This document shows positions 1 to 8,748 of a DNA stretch of 29,616 bases, in pieces. The DNA is from JBCDBH01 sp039184055 (GTDB taxonomy: Bacteria > Acidobacteriota > Thermoanaerobaculia > Multivoradales > J023). The notes beneath the pieces are model-generated. The model did not search any database, had not been told where the DNA came from, and worked only from the letters and a program-made list of their open reading frames with translations. Every line of letters starts with the position of its first letter. The first letter of the stretch is position 1. The position numbers were made by a program, and so were the translations under genes. The DNA lies in assembly GCA_039184055.1 (NCBI GenBank), contig JBCDBH010000025.1, forward strand, positions 1 to 29,616. The letters run 5' to 3'.

Positions 1-2974
1 GATCGAGCACCGCCAAGGCCAGCTGAGGCGCATTCGACTCGACCGCCAGAATCGGGAGCTCGGTGCGCAGCAAGCGTCGAAAGAAGAGCTCGTCCTGGTC
101 GGTGCGCGCCGTGGCGACACGCTCGACGACAAAGCCCTCCCACGGCTCACCCCGACGCTCGGCGATCAACACATATCCGGCCAAATAATCGTGGAGCGAA
201 TAATCCCGATAGAAACCGGGCAGTCGTGGCTGTCGGTAGTAGTCCCCGTAGCGCTGGATGAGCCGCACGAAGAGCTCGAACAGGGCCGTGGGAGTCGGCA
301 CCGTGTCGTCGTCGAGCACGATACCGATGGCGAAACACAGGCTGTCGAGAAACCCGCTCCTGTTCTCGGCGTCCGCCACCCGCTCGGCGAGCCGGTCGAG
401 CATCGGGGTCACCCGGTCGGGGAATCGCGAGGCATACAAGATGACGGTAACGACGAACAGTCGGTCCACGAATACGTTTCTCGAACCCAGGGCGGCGGTG
501 AGCGCCGCTTGCGCGCCCTCGAGGTCGCTCGGCTCGAGACATACGGCGACCAGCGTCCGACTGCGTTCGCGATCCTCCTGCGACAGGGGCAAAGACCGAC
601 GCAGATCACGCGAGTTCCACGTGTTGCCCGACGGGAACTGGTAGAGCAACGCCAGACATACCCGCAGCAACACCTTCACCAGCCAATCACGTCGGAAACG
701 ACCACCCGAGCCACCGTCCTCACGCAGCCGCAGCAGCCGTCCCATCACCCGTCGCCACCGCACCAGCAGCTGACCTCGATTCACGGCATCGTCGGGCTCG
801 AGATCGAAGAGCACCAACAGCGACAACATCACCAACGAGCGCAAGGGGCCGAGACGTGGCAGCAGCTTGCCGACCGCCTTGCTTTCCAGTCCGTCGAGCA
901 AGGCCAAACCGGCGTCGAGATCTTGCCGCGCCAAATGGTACGACCAGCGGATCGCCGCCGGGTCGGCGTCGTCGAGACCACGTACGAGCACCGTCTCACG
1001 AGCCAATTTCGATGCCGCCTCGAACGCCACGCGACGCGCCGGCCGAGGACTGGTGGTCGGCCTACGTCGCCATGGCCAGCCCCGCCGGGCCGGGCCTTCG
1101 AGCAACCGCTCCAAACGCTCCTCGACCACTGCGGCGTGCTCACCACCGGCGGTGTGCATCCCGAGCTGGACCAACGCCTCCGCGACCATACGCTCGGTGC
1201 GACCGTCACCCTGTTCGAGCAAGACCGTCAGGGGTGCGTCGTCGGTACGCAGATGGCTCGCCAGAGCATTGCGAACGGCACTCCACAGAAAAGGATGTCC
1301 ACTGGTCGAGGCGATCGAGTCTTGCCACGCCGTGAGCGGGTCGTCACCGGCGTCCGCGAGCCGAGTCGCCAGGTGACGACCGACCAGCACATCGTAGAAA
1401 CGCTCGTGTCCGAACCGCAGACGCCGCCGACGTCCTGGCCCCGGGGCCTGCAAAATGCCGGCGTCGATCAAGGCCAGCAACGAGGGATCGGTCCGACCCG
1501 GGACGCCCGGAGGTCGCATCAAGCTCGCACCCCCCATCGCCTCGACGTCCGCGTCGTCGAGCTCGTTGCGCGGCTCGTCGCCGGCGAGAAAACGGGGCAC
1601 CACCTGCTGCTCGAGCAGTCGAAGATCCACCGGCTCGAGTCGGCTGCTGTCCACCAGGCGATCGAGATAGTCATTGAAGATCGTCTCGGCATCCATCCGC
1701 ACCGCACCACCACCACAGGTTTCGGCGACCAGACGCAGAGCCAGCGGATCCTCGAGCTGGGAGGCGAGTGCGTTGGGTAGCTCGTCGAAAGGCGTCTGGA
1801 GATCGAACACCCGTCGATAGCGGTCGTACGCGGCCTCCAGCTCCTCACCCACGAGCCCTCCGAGACGTACCGTCGGCCCATAGCGCGACGCGATCACATC
1901 CCCTGTACCCGCGTGATCGAAGTACCAGCGCTCGGCCAAATGCAGCCCTCGGCGGATGACATTCCAGGTCTCGGGACGCGAGGTGATCAGGATCCGCAGC
2001 CACGGCCACGGCTGACGCACCAGTTCGTCGAGCCGGGTCAGCAAGGCACGTGGATGACGACTTTCGTTCAACGCATCCACCGCCAACAGCACCGTGCGTC
2101 CTTCGAAGTCGACCAGGCGGTCGAGCATCGACCAAGGTTCATCACGAATCGGCAGATGAGGAAAACGCTGCCGAAGGTCTCGACCGACGGCAGTGTCGAT
2201 GTCGTTGTCACGGTCGAGATACAAACCGTCGTAGATCAACGGCACGATCCCGTCGTCTTCGGCGTGAGCGGCGCGATGGGCGAGCGAAGCAAGAAAGGTC
2301 GACTTGCCTACCCCCGAACGACCGAGCACCACCAAAGCCCGTGACGGCGAAGTGAGAAAGGAGTCGACGGTCGCCGCCAAACCCTGTCGCTCCTGGTAGA
2401 TGCCACGATGCACCGCATCCACCGACGCCGTGCGTCGCTCACTGATCTCGATACAGGCTCGGCGTAGCTCGGTCCAGCCAAAGCTCGGCGTCGGTGGCGA
2501 TGTCCGATGCGGGGTAGCCTCGCGATCACGACGCAACAAATAGGCCACCAGCTCATCGAGCTGCTCGGCGTCGGCGACACAATAGATGTTCTGATCGTAG
2601 AGCGGCGTGATGACGGTCTCGATATCGGCCGCGTCGAAGACGATCGGAATGAACCGACCGGGGTTGACCATACCGGTGCGGTAGAGATTGCGCACGATGA
2701 TCGTGCTCTCGAAGATCACACCCAAACCGGTGCCCGGGACCTCTTCACCTTTCCAGCGTCGACGGTAGGTTTCGGTGCACGCCACCAGCACGACATCCGC
2801 CCAATCCTCGATCTGCCTCTCCATCCACTTGGTCCACCCTTCCGGTGGGCTGCCGTCCAGGTCCTGGTCGATCCGGCAGTCGATGCCGCGCGCACACAAC
2901 TCATCAGCCAAGTCACGCACACGCGCCTCGTGCGCGCGGTCCTCATGGCTATAGCTGATCAATACCTTGGGCAC
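1..2974 (-). CDS. SEFIR-NACHT (STAND/NLR-like) protein, C-terminus cut by window edge
   Basis: One frame is open from a GTG at 2974 to the window edge, giving at least 991 residues with no stop; the C-terminus is missing. Residues 2-150 look like a SEFIR/TIR-like domain: the first strand reads PKVLISYSHED, followed by GW..WM..QI, VLVACTETY and a late FIPI strand. A P-loop NTPase follows, with Walker A GRSGVGKS at 218-225, a Walker B-like TVLLAVDALNE at 293-303 and the NACHT/STAND sensor-like LRILITSRP at 325-333. The rest looks alpha-helical and rich in Leu, Arg and Glu, with no repeat I can name. The family logic is a ligand-sensing ATPase that oligomerises and activates its N-terminal effector; in bacteria such proteins often act in phage defence. 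The GTG was chosen because it sits directly before the first SEFIR strand, although the ribosome-binding site is weak. The gene starts 10 nt after sixA, so the two may share a transcript. Architecture is fairly secure; a defence role is inference. Confidence 0.82.
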   Translation of the reverse strand, partial: MPKVLISYSHEDRAHEARVRDLADELCARGIDCRIDQDLDGSPPEGWTKWMERQIEDWADVVLVACTETYRRRWKGEEVPGTGLGVIFESTIIVRNLYRTGMVNPGRFIPIVFDAADIETVITPLYDQNIYCVADAEQLDELVAYLLRRDREATPHRTSPPTPSFGWTELRRACIEISERRTASVDAVHRGIYQERQGLAATVDSFLTSPSRALVVLGRSGVGKSTFLASLAHRAAHAEDDGIVPLIYDGLYLDRDNDIDTAVGRDLRQRFPHLPIRDEPWSMLDRLVDFEGRTVLLAVDALNESRHPRALLTRLDELVRQPWPWLRILITSRPETWNVIRRGLHLAERWYFDHAGTGDVIASRYGPTVRLGGLVGEELEAAYDRYRRVFDLQTPFDELPNALASQLEDPLALRLVAETCGGGAVRMDAETIFNDYLDRLVDSSRLEPVDLRLLEQQVVPRFLAGDEPRNELDDADVEAMGGASLMRPPGVPGRTDPSLLALIDAGILQAPGPGRRRRLRFGHERFYDVLVGRHLATRLADAGDDPLTAWQDSIASTSGHPFLWSAVRNALASHLRTDDAPLTVLLEQGDGRTERMVAEALVQLGMHTAGGEHAAVVEERLERLLEGPARRGWPWRRRPTTSPRPARRVAFEAASKLARETVLVRGLDDADPAAIRWSYHLARQDLDAGLALLDGLESKAVGKLLPRLGPLRSLVMLSLLVLFDLEPDDAVNRGQLLVRWRRVMGRLLRLREDGGSGGRFRRDWLVKVLLRVCLALLYQFPSGNTWNSRDLRRSLPLSQEDRERSRTLVAVCLEPSDLEGAQAALTAALGSRNVFVDRLFVVTVILYASRFPDRVTPMLDRLAERVADAENRSGFLDSLCFAIGIVLDDDTVPTPTALFELFVRLIQRYGDYYRQPRLPGFYRDYSLHDYLAGYVLIAERRGEPWEGFVVERVATARTDQDELFFRRLLRTELPILAVESNAPQLALAVLD

Positions 2975-2984
2975 GGAAATCCAG

Positions 2985-3482
2985 CTAGTGTGCCGCTAGC
3001 AGCTTCGGGGTAACGAGCCACACCAGGGTGCCACGCCCCGGTTGCACGTCGGCCCATCGTTCGATCGGGAGCTCGATACAGGCGACGGCGGCGGTGGGCA
3101 TCCGCGCCACGGCGCCGGTGAGTAGCGCGACCAGGGCGGACGAGGTCGGCTCGTGCCCGGCGAGCAAGATCGAGGCGACCTCGTCGCCCTCACCACGCAC
3201 CACCTCGAGAAGGTGGTCGGCCGTGGTGTCGTAGAGACCACGCGAGGCGGACACCGGAAGATCGGTCCACCCCGCCGCGTCGATCATCCGGTCGACCGTG
3301 TCCCGCGCCCGTACCGCGGTCGAGGTATGGATGTGATCCGGACGCTGCCCGGAACCCTCGAGAAAACGACCGATCAGCGCGGCGGCTTTCTTGCCTCGCC
3401 CCTTGAGCGGTCGATCGTGATCATGACCGTACGCTGCATCCCAATCCGACTTGGCGTGACGCAAAACGAGAATCCGTCGCAT
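2985..3482 (-). CDS. sixA: SixA-family histidine phosphatase
   Basis: This 165-residue protein belongs to the histidine phosphatase (phosphoglycerate mutase-like) superfamily. The catalytic LRHAKSDW motif lies at residues 7-14, with R8 and H9 as the phosphate-binding Arg and nucleophilic His. RARD near 58-61 and the second catalytic histidine in AGHEP (H110) follow. The length and the RHAKSDW form match SixA, known in E. coli as a phosphohistidine phosphatase acting on phosphotransfer proteins; the substrate here is unknown. The ATG at 3482 is preceded by a GGAGGG about 11 nt upstream and places the catalytic strand at the extreme N-terminus, as usual for the family. A longer in-frame extension to about 3662 would run into the divergent ppk gene and was not used. 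It faces ppk across about 130 bp and precedes the SEFIR-NACHT gene by 10 nt. Confidence 0.85.
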   Translation of the reverse strand: MRRILVLRHAKSDWDAAYGHDHDRPLKGRGKKAAALIGRFLEGSGQRPDHIHTSTAVRARDTVDRMIDAAGWTDLPVSASRGLYDTTADHLLEVVRGEGDEVASILLAGHEPTSSALVALLTGAVARMPTAAVACIELPIERWADVQPGRGTLVWLVTPKLLAAH

Positions 3483-3586
3483 CGGCTCACGCTCCCTCCA
3501 AGTTTCCTCTGTGGTGCGGCTCCGTGCGGTATCGTACCAACGTCGACAACCGCTCAGGAGAGCGCGGGCCCCAGGCCCACAAAGAT

Positions 3587-3614
3587 GGAGTGAAGTGAGA
3601 GGAGTGAAGTGATG
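3587..3614 (+). repeat. 14-bp tandem duplication over the ppk ribosome-binding site
   Basis: GGAGTGAAGTGA occurs at 3587-3598 and again at 3601-3612, a 14-bp tandem duplication differing only in the last two bases of each unit. The second copy contains the AGAGGAG-type ribosome-binding site and runs into the ppk start codons (GTG at 3609, ATG at 3612). It may simply be a slippage duplication, or it may affect translation initiation. Confidence 0.6.
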
Positions 3615-5810
3615 AGCACCATGACCGACGACTCCGTACGCCACGACACCGTCGACTCGCACCCCGACGACCTCGATCTCGGTAACGGCCTCGGCCAGCC
3701 AAACATCGAACCCGTCGACCTCGACGATCCGGGGCTCTACCTCAATCGCGAGCTCTCCTGGATTCGCTTCAACGAGCGTGTGCTCGAGGAAGCGCTCGAC
3801 CCACGCGTGCCGTTGCTCGAACGGGTTTTCTTCCTATCGATCTTCTCGAGCAACCTCGACGAGTTCTTCATGATTCGCGTCGCGGGTCTGCGGAGCCAAT
3901 TCTCCATGGGCGTCGTCGAATCACCCGCCGACGGCATGACGCCGAGCGAGCAACTCTCGGCGATCCGACGTCAGCTCTTGCCGCTCTTGGAAAGCGCGCA
4001 AAGCTGCTGGCAGGACGATCTGGCGATCAAGCTGCGCGAGGAAGGCATCGATATTCGGCCGTACACCTCGCTTTCGAACGCGGCACGCGAACGTCTACGC
4101 GATCGATTCGAGACCGAAGTCTTCCCCATCCTGACGCCGCTCCTCTTCGATCCGAGCCATCCGTTTCCTCATATCTCGAACCTCAGTCTCAATCTCGCCG
4201 TGGTCATTGCCGATCCCAAGGGTGGCGAGCGCTTCGCGCGGCTCAAAGTGCCCATGACCCTGCCTCGATTGATGCATGTTCCCGAGAGCGAAGACAGCGA
4301 CACGGGTGACGGCCCGGCACGCGCCACCACGGGCACGTTCGTATGGCTCGAAGAAGTGATCGTGGCCAACCTCGATCTGCTCTTTCCCGGGCTCGACATC
4401 AAGGCCGCCTACCCTTTCCGAATCACCCGCGACGCCGACTTCGAAATCGAGGAAGACGAAGCCTCCGACCTCCTCAAGGCGATGACCGAAGTGGTCGGAC
4501 GACGGCATTTCGGCTACGCCGTGCGGCTCGAAATCGACGAAGCCATGCCGGCTCGCATCCGCGAGATCCTGATGCAGAATCTCGATCTCGCCCCACACGA
4601 GGTCTTCACCTCGCCCGGCCCGCTCGGCCGCTCGGATCTCAAGCTGATCTCGAAGCTCGATCGCCCCGACTTGAAGTTCCCTCCCTTTCAGCCGGTCGCC
4701 CATCCGACCCTCGGGGACGAAGACCTTTTCGAGCTGATGCGCGAGCGTGACTATGTCCTCTACCACCCGTACGACAGCTTTTCACCGGTCGTCGAATTGG
4801 TGCGTCAGGCGGCTCGCGACCCCGATGTGGTGGCGATCAAGCAGACGCTCTATCGCACCGGACCGAATAGCCCGATCGTCCAGGCGCTGATGGAAGCCCG
4901 TGAGAACGGCAAACAGGTCGCCGTCCTCGTCGAGCTCAAAGCGCGTTTCGATGAGGAAAACAACATCGTATGGGCGAAACAGCTAGAGCGCGCCGGCGTG
5001 CACGTGGTCTACGGCCTTCTCGGGCTCAAGACCCACGCCAAGGTCCTGCTGATCGTGCGTCGCGAAGGCAAGCACCTCCGCCGCTATCTCCACCTCGCCA
5101 CCGGCAACTACAACCCGATCACCGCCCGCGCGTACACCGATCTCGGTTTCCTCACCACCGACGAAGATCTAGCCAGCGATCTCACCGATCTCTTCAACGC
5201 GCTCACCGGCTACTCGCGGAAAGTGGAGTACCGCAAGATCTTCAAGGCGCCCGACCGGATGCGTGACGAGATGCTTGCCCGGGTCGAACGCGAGATCGAC
5301 CGCCATCGTTCACATGGCGACGGTCATATTGTGTGGAAGATGAACTCTTTGGTCGACAAGGCCTCGATCCAGGCGCTCTATCGAGCGTCACGCGCCGGCG
5401 TCCAAATCGACCTTCAAGTCCGCGGGATTTGCTGCTTGCGTCCCGGAGTTCCGGGAATCAGCGACACCATCACCGTCACCTCTATCGTCGGTCGTTTTCT
5501 CGAACACACCCGCATCTACTACTTCCACAACGGCGGTGACGAGGAGATCCTCCTGGGGAGCGCCGACATCATGCCGCGCAATCTCGACAAGCGCGTCGAA
5601 TGTCTCTTCCCGATCGAGAACGCGACGCTCCGCGACGCGATTCGCGACGACATCCTCTTTCTCCACCTACGCGACAACCAAAAGCTACGACTGCTCGAGC
5701 GTGACGGCTCGTATCGTCGCGTGCATCCAGCGGAGGACGACGAGTCTCTCGACACCCAGGACTACCTGCTCCACCAGGGTGGAAGCTGGCGCTCCGACGT
5801 CGCGAGCTAG
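3612..5810 (+). CDS. ppk: Polyphosphate kinase 1
   Basis: The 732-residue product is a full-length PPK1, the membrane-associated enzyme that reversibly moves the gamma-phosphate of ATP onto polyphosphate. An acidic leader of about 40 residues precedes the family N-terminus (LYLNRELSWIRFNERVLEEA). The autophosphorylated histidine is in GLKTHAKVLL (H475), followed by LHLATGNYNP and the second conserved histidine in GRFLEHTRIYYF (H632). Length is slightly above the usual 690-720 because of the leader. The ATG at 3612 was chosen over the adjacent GTG at 3609 because AGAGGAG at 3598-3604 lies 7 nt upstream. The gene is monocistronic, is divergent from sixA and ends before a strong hairpin terminator. 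The substrate assignment is secure from motifs. Confidence 0.96.
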   Translation: MSTMTDDSVRHDTVDSHPDDLDLGNGLGQPNIEPVDLDDPGLYLNRELSWIRFNERVLEEALDPRVPLLERVFFLSIFSSNLDEFFMIRVAGLRSQFSMGVVESPADGMTPSEQLSAIRRQLLPLLESAQSCWQDDLAIKLREEGIDIRPYTSLSNAARERLRDRFETEVFPILTPLLFDPSHPFPHISNLSLNLAVVIADPKGGERFARLKVPMTLPRLMHVPESEDSDTGDGPARATTGTFVWLEEVIVANLDLLFPGLDIKAAYPFRITRDADFEIEEDEASDLLKAMTEVVGRRHFGYAVRLEIDEAMPARIREILMQNLDLAPHEVFTSPGPLGRSDLKLISKLDRPDLKFPPFQPVAHPTLGDEDLFELMRERDYVLYHPYDSFSPVVELVRQAARDPDVVAIKQTLYRTGPNSPIVQALMEARENGKQVAVLVELKARFDEENNIVWAKQLERAGVHVVYGLLGLKTHAKVLLIVRREGKHLRRYLHLATGNYNPITARAYTDLGFLTTDEDLASDLTDLFNALTGYSRKVEYRKIFKAPDRMRDEMLARVEREIDRHRSHGDGHIVWKMNSLVDKASIQALYRASRAGVQIDLQVRGICCLRPGVPGISDTITVTSIVGRFLEHTRIYYFHNGGDEEILLGSADIMPRNLDKRVECLFPIENATLRDAIRDDILFLHLRDNQKLRLLERDGSYRRVHPAEDDESLDTQDYLLHQGGSWRSDVAS

Positions 5811-5833
5811 CTCTGGACCCAGTCCCAACGACA

Positions 5834-5862
5834 AAAGGCCGTGCACACCGTGCACGGCCTTT
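5834..5862. terminator. Bidirectional Rho-independent terminator between ppk and hbd
   Basis: A perfect 13-bp inverted repeat (AAAGGCCGTGCAC, three-base loop, GTGCACGGCCTTT) lies between the convergent ends of ppk (5810) and the dehydrogenase gene (5887). The A-run on one arm and T-run on the other allow termination in both directions. Confidence 0.85.
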
Positions 5863-5886
5863 CTCATTTGCGCGCTCGAGTTGCGA

Positions 5887-6747
5887 CTATTTCTTCGAAT
5901 AGTCGTAGAAGCCGCGTCCGCTCTTTCGGCCCAGGCGCCCGGCCTGCACCATCTGTTTGAGCAACGGCGGTGGCGCGAAGCGCTTCTCGCGATATTCCTC
6001 GAACATGATGTTGGCGATGTAGTAGGTCGTGTCGAGACCGACAAAGTCGAGCAGGGTGAAGGGTCCCATCGGATAGCCACAACCCAATTGCATGCCCTTG
6101 TCGATGTCCTCGATCGAGCCGACGCCTTCTTCGAGGGCACGGATCGCGTCGAGCAGATACGGCACCAGGAGACGGTTGACGATGAAGCCCGAGTTGTCTT
6201 TACAGGCGATCGGCTCTTTGCCCAGGCTTTCGACAAAGCTCGTCGCTTTGGCCACCGTGGCATCGGAGGTGACGATGGTCCGCACCACCTCGACCAGCTT
6301 CATCACCGGCACGGGGTTGAAGAAGTGAAGACCGACGAATTTATCGGGCCGCTCGGTCGCGGTGGCGATCTGCGTCAGGGTCAACGACGACGTGTTGGAA
6401 GCGAAGATCGCGTCGGGCCCAACCACCTCGTCGAGAGCGCGAAACGTCTTCTTCTTCGCATCGACGTTCTCGATGATCGCCTCGATGATCAAATCGCATT
6501 TCGCCAAGCCATCGAGATCGATCGAGCCGCTCAACCGTTCCATGGTGGCGTCACGCTCGTCGGCGGCGAGCTTGCCTTTGTCGACCGCGCGATCGAGTGA
6601 TTTGCGCAACCGTCCCATACCTTTTTCGAGCAGCTCGTCGGTGACCTCGCGAACCACGGTCTGATACCCGGCGCGCGCGCATACTTCCGCAATGCCAGAG
6701 CCCATCAGCCCACAGCCGAGCACTCCGACTTTCTTGATCTTTGCCAT
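5887..6747 (-). CDS. hbd: 3-hydroxybutyryl-CoA (3-hydroxyacyl-CoA) dehydrogenase
   Basis: This 286-residue protein is a stand-alone L-3-hydroxyacyl-CoA dehydrogenase, the size of Hbd/PaaH enzymes and without a crotonase domain. The NAD-binding Rossmann loop GCGLMG is at residues 11-16. The catalytic HFFNPVPVMKLVEVV segment supplies H141 and E153, and NSGFIVNRLL carries the conserved Asn191. The GYPMGPFTLLDFVGLD helix region is typical of the C-terminal dimerisation domain. It interconverts 3-hydroxyacyl-CoA and 3-ketoacyl-CoA with NAD(P)+ in beta-oxidation or butyrate/PHB metabolism; no partner genes are nearby to decide which. The ATG has a clear GAGGAGGA site 7 nt upstream. The gene lies 43 nt after tsaE and may be the last member of the 9414-5887 run. 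Confidence 0.95.
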   Translation of the reverse strand: MAKIKKVGVLGCGLMGSGIAEVCARAGYQTVVREVTDELLEKGMGRLRKSLDRAVDKGKLAADERDATMERLSGSIDLDGLAKCDLIIEAIIENVDAKKKTFRALDEVVGPDAIFASNTSSLTLTQIATATERPDKFVGLHFFNPVPVMKLVEVVRTIVTSDATVAKATSFVESLGKEPIACKDNSGFIVNRLLVPYLLDAIRALEEGVGSIEDIDKGMQLGCGYPMGPFTLLDFVGLDTTYYIANIMFEEYREKRFAPPPLLKQMVQAGRLGRKSGRGFYDYSKK

Positions 6748-6790
6748 GCTTCATTCCTCCTCGGGCAACGTAAAACGCCGCGCGATGCTA

Positions 6791-7213
6791 TCAGTCGATT
6801 TCAATCTCCCGGACGCCGTCGGCGCGGACACGAATGGTCACGCGGATGGCATCGGGTATCGGTGTATCGAGCCGTTCGGCCCATTCGATGGCGACGATCC
6901 CGGGCGCGGCGAAGCGCTCGTCGAGCCCCAAGGCGGGAACCTCCTCGGGTTCGAGACGGTAGAGATCGACGTGACTCAGAACGACGTCGTCGTCACCATG
7001 TTCGTGGATGAGGGTAAAGGTGGGCGATTGCACCTGATCGGCGGACAGCCCGAGCGCCGTCGCCAGACCGCGAATCAACACCGTCTTGCCCGCTCCGAGC
7101 TCCCCGTCGAGCAAGAGGGTGCCGTCCGGCGCCAAACGGCTGACCAGCGCGGCGCCGAGCGCGGCGGTTTCGGCTTCGCTATGACAGAGATGGATCATCG
7201 CGAGCGGGTTCAT
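6791..7213 (-). CDS. tsaE: tRNA threonylcarbamoyladenosine biosynthesis ATPase TsaE
   Basis: The 140-residue product matches TsaE (YjeE), the ATPase that works with TsaB and TsaD to make the t6A37 modification of ANN-decoding tRNAs. Walker A GELGAGKT is at 37-44, followed by SPTFTLI (63-69), the Walker B-like HVDLYRL (81-87) and IEWAER (109-114), all family hallmarks. Start choice is uncertain: ATG at 7213 overlaps the end of the upstream NAD(P)HX repair gene by 35 nt, and a second in-frame ATG lies at 7198. Neither has a strong ribosome-binding site, suggesting translational coupling. Adjacency to the NAD(P)HX repair gene is the classic yjeF-yjeE pairing. Confidence 0.93.
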   Translation of the reverse strand: MNPLAMIHLCHSEAETAALGAALVSRLAPDGTLLLDGELGAGKTVLIRGLATALGLSADQVQSPTFTLIHEHGDDDVVLSHVDLYRLEPEEVPALGLDERFAAPGIVAIEWAERLDTPIPDAIRVTIRVRADGVREIEID

Positions 7214-8735
7214 GGAGAAACGTTCGTGGAAGCATGTCGACCAGATCCGCTGCCGCGAGCCCGTCTTCACCCGTGTGTGCCGCCGCCAGATCACCCGCGC
7301 GGCCGTGAAGGTAGACCCCGAGCCATGCCGCGACGGTGGCATCGAGACCCCGACCGAGCAATGCGGCGATCAGGCCGGTGAGCACATCGCCACTTCCTCC
7401 GGTCGCCATACCCGGATTGCCGGTCGAATTCACCCAGATGTCGCCAGCCGGTATCGCGGTGAGCGAACGCGTGCCCTTGAGCACCACCACACAGCCCGTA
7501 CGACGAGCCGCTTCACGCACCACCTCGAGACGTGCCGCCTGAACTTCGGTGGTGGAAATGCCGAGCAAACGACCGAGCTCACCCGGATGGGGCGTCAAGA
7601 TCGTAGCCGCCTCACGTGTACGGAGCGTCTCCGGCTGGCCCGCGTAGGCGTTGATCCCGTCGGCGTCGAGCACCACGGGAACGGTCAATCGCGCCACCGC
7701 CTCGTGGACGAACCGTCGAGTCGCCGGCTCGGTGCCCATGCCTGGGCCGATCGCCACCGCCGATTTGCCCTCGGCAGCGGCGAGCACGGCGTCGAGAGCC
7801 TCGTCATCGACCGCCGCGTCAGCCGAGAGAGCCAACGTCATCGACTCGATCGACCCTGCATCGACCAGCGGTACCAGCGACGACGGCACCGCCGCGGTCA
7901 CCAACCCGGCGCCTCCACGGACCGCCGCACGCGCCATCAGAACCACCGCGCCCGAGGTTCCGGTTCGGCCACCGACCAGGAGCACGTGACCGTAGGTCCC
8001 TTTGTGACTCTCGGCGACACGGGGCGTCGACCATGCCGCAGCCTCCGCGGCTCTCACCCAGTGAATCGCCGGTCCGGGCACCTCGGCCACCAGGCGTGAC
8101 GACACGCCCAAACCGACGACTTCGAGCTCGCCGATTCGATCGGCGGCGGGAGGCATGACGTGCGCGATCTTGGGCGCGGCGAAGGTCACGGTGAGGTCGG
8201 CGGGAAGAAAGGGTCCGATCGGCGTATCGCGTCCGCCGTCGAGACCGCTCGGCAGATCGACCGCCAGGACCGGCACCTCGAGCGTCGCGAGACGATCGAT
8301 CAGATCCGCGAGACCACCGGTCAAGGGTCGACCGAGACCCGTACCGAAGAGTGCATCGACCAAGAGATCGGCATCCCGGGCACGCTCGACGACCACGTCG
8401 AGCTCGGCGTCGAAGGCCAACGACCTCACCGGGAATCCCGACGCCTCGAGGATCTCGAGCTGGCGCCCCGCGTCACCCGTCGGCCGGGGACCGAAGGCGA
8501 TCACTTCGACCGCGATGCCACGCGCGTCGAGCTGACGGGCGATGGCATGGCCGTCACCACCGTTGTTTCCAGGTCCGGCGAGCACCAGGACACGTCGAGG
8601 CGTCGGCCAACGACGCAGCAACGCCCGTACGACACCGAGCGCCGCGTTCTCCATCAACACCAAACCGGGAACATGGAGCTCGTCGATGGCACGCTGATCG
8701 ACGGCGCGCATCTCGGCGGGAGTGAGCACCCTCAC
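7179..8735 (-). CDS. nnr: Bifunctional NAD(P)H-hydrate epimerase / ADP-dependent dehydratase
   Basis: This 518-residue protein fuses the two halves of NAD(P)HX repair. The N-terminal YjeF_N epimerase domain (about 1-220) carries AGPGNNGGDGHAIARQL near 53-69 and AVDLPSGLDGG near 158-168. The C-terminal ribokinase-like dehydratase domain (about 230-510) carries the GNPGMATGGSGD anion-hole and catalytic-Asp motif at 439-450, plus TPHPGELGRL near 381-390. The enzyme rescues hydrated NADH and NADPH in the cytoplasm. The start is GTG at 8735, giving the family N-terminus RVLTPAEMRAVDQRAI, 13 nt after the preceding gene. Its 3' end overlaps tsaE. Confidence 0.95.
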   Translation of the reverse strand: MRVLTPAEMRAVDQRAIDELHVPGLVLMENAALGVVRALLRRWPTPRRVLVLAGPGNNGGDGHAIARQLDARGIAVEVIAFGPRPTGDAGRQLEILEASGFPVRSLAFDAELDVVVERARDADLLVDALFGTGLGRPLTGGLADLIDRLATLEVPVLAVDLPSGLDGGRDTPIGPFLPADLTVTFAAPKIAHVMPPAADRIGELEVVGLGVSSRLVAEVPGPAIHWVRAAEAAAWSTPRVAESHKGTYGHVLLVGGRTGTSGAVVLMARAAVRGGAGLVTAAVPSSLVPLVDAGSIESMTLALSADAAVDDEALDAVLAAAEGKSAVAIGPGMGTEPATRRFVHEAVARLTVPVVLDADGINAYAGQPETLRTREAATILTPHPGELGRLLGISTTEVQAARLEVVREAARRTGCVVVLKGTRSLTAIPAGDIWVNSTGNPGMATGGSGDVLTGLIAALLGRGLDATVAAWLGVYLHGRAGDLAAAHTGEDGLAAADLVDMLPRTFLHEPARDDPSLS

Positions 8736-8748
8736 GACTCGAGCGTCC

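Noticed and set aside
191..1780. 529-residue open frame on the plus strand
   Set aside because: It is exactly antisense and codon-aligned to the SEFIR-NACHT gene; the translation is Arg/His/Gln-rich with no domain. Long antisense frames are expected in GC-rich coding DNA.
4095..4766. 223-residue minus-strand frame inside ppk
   Set aside because: It is antisense to a confidently assigned enzyme and has no recognisable domain.
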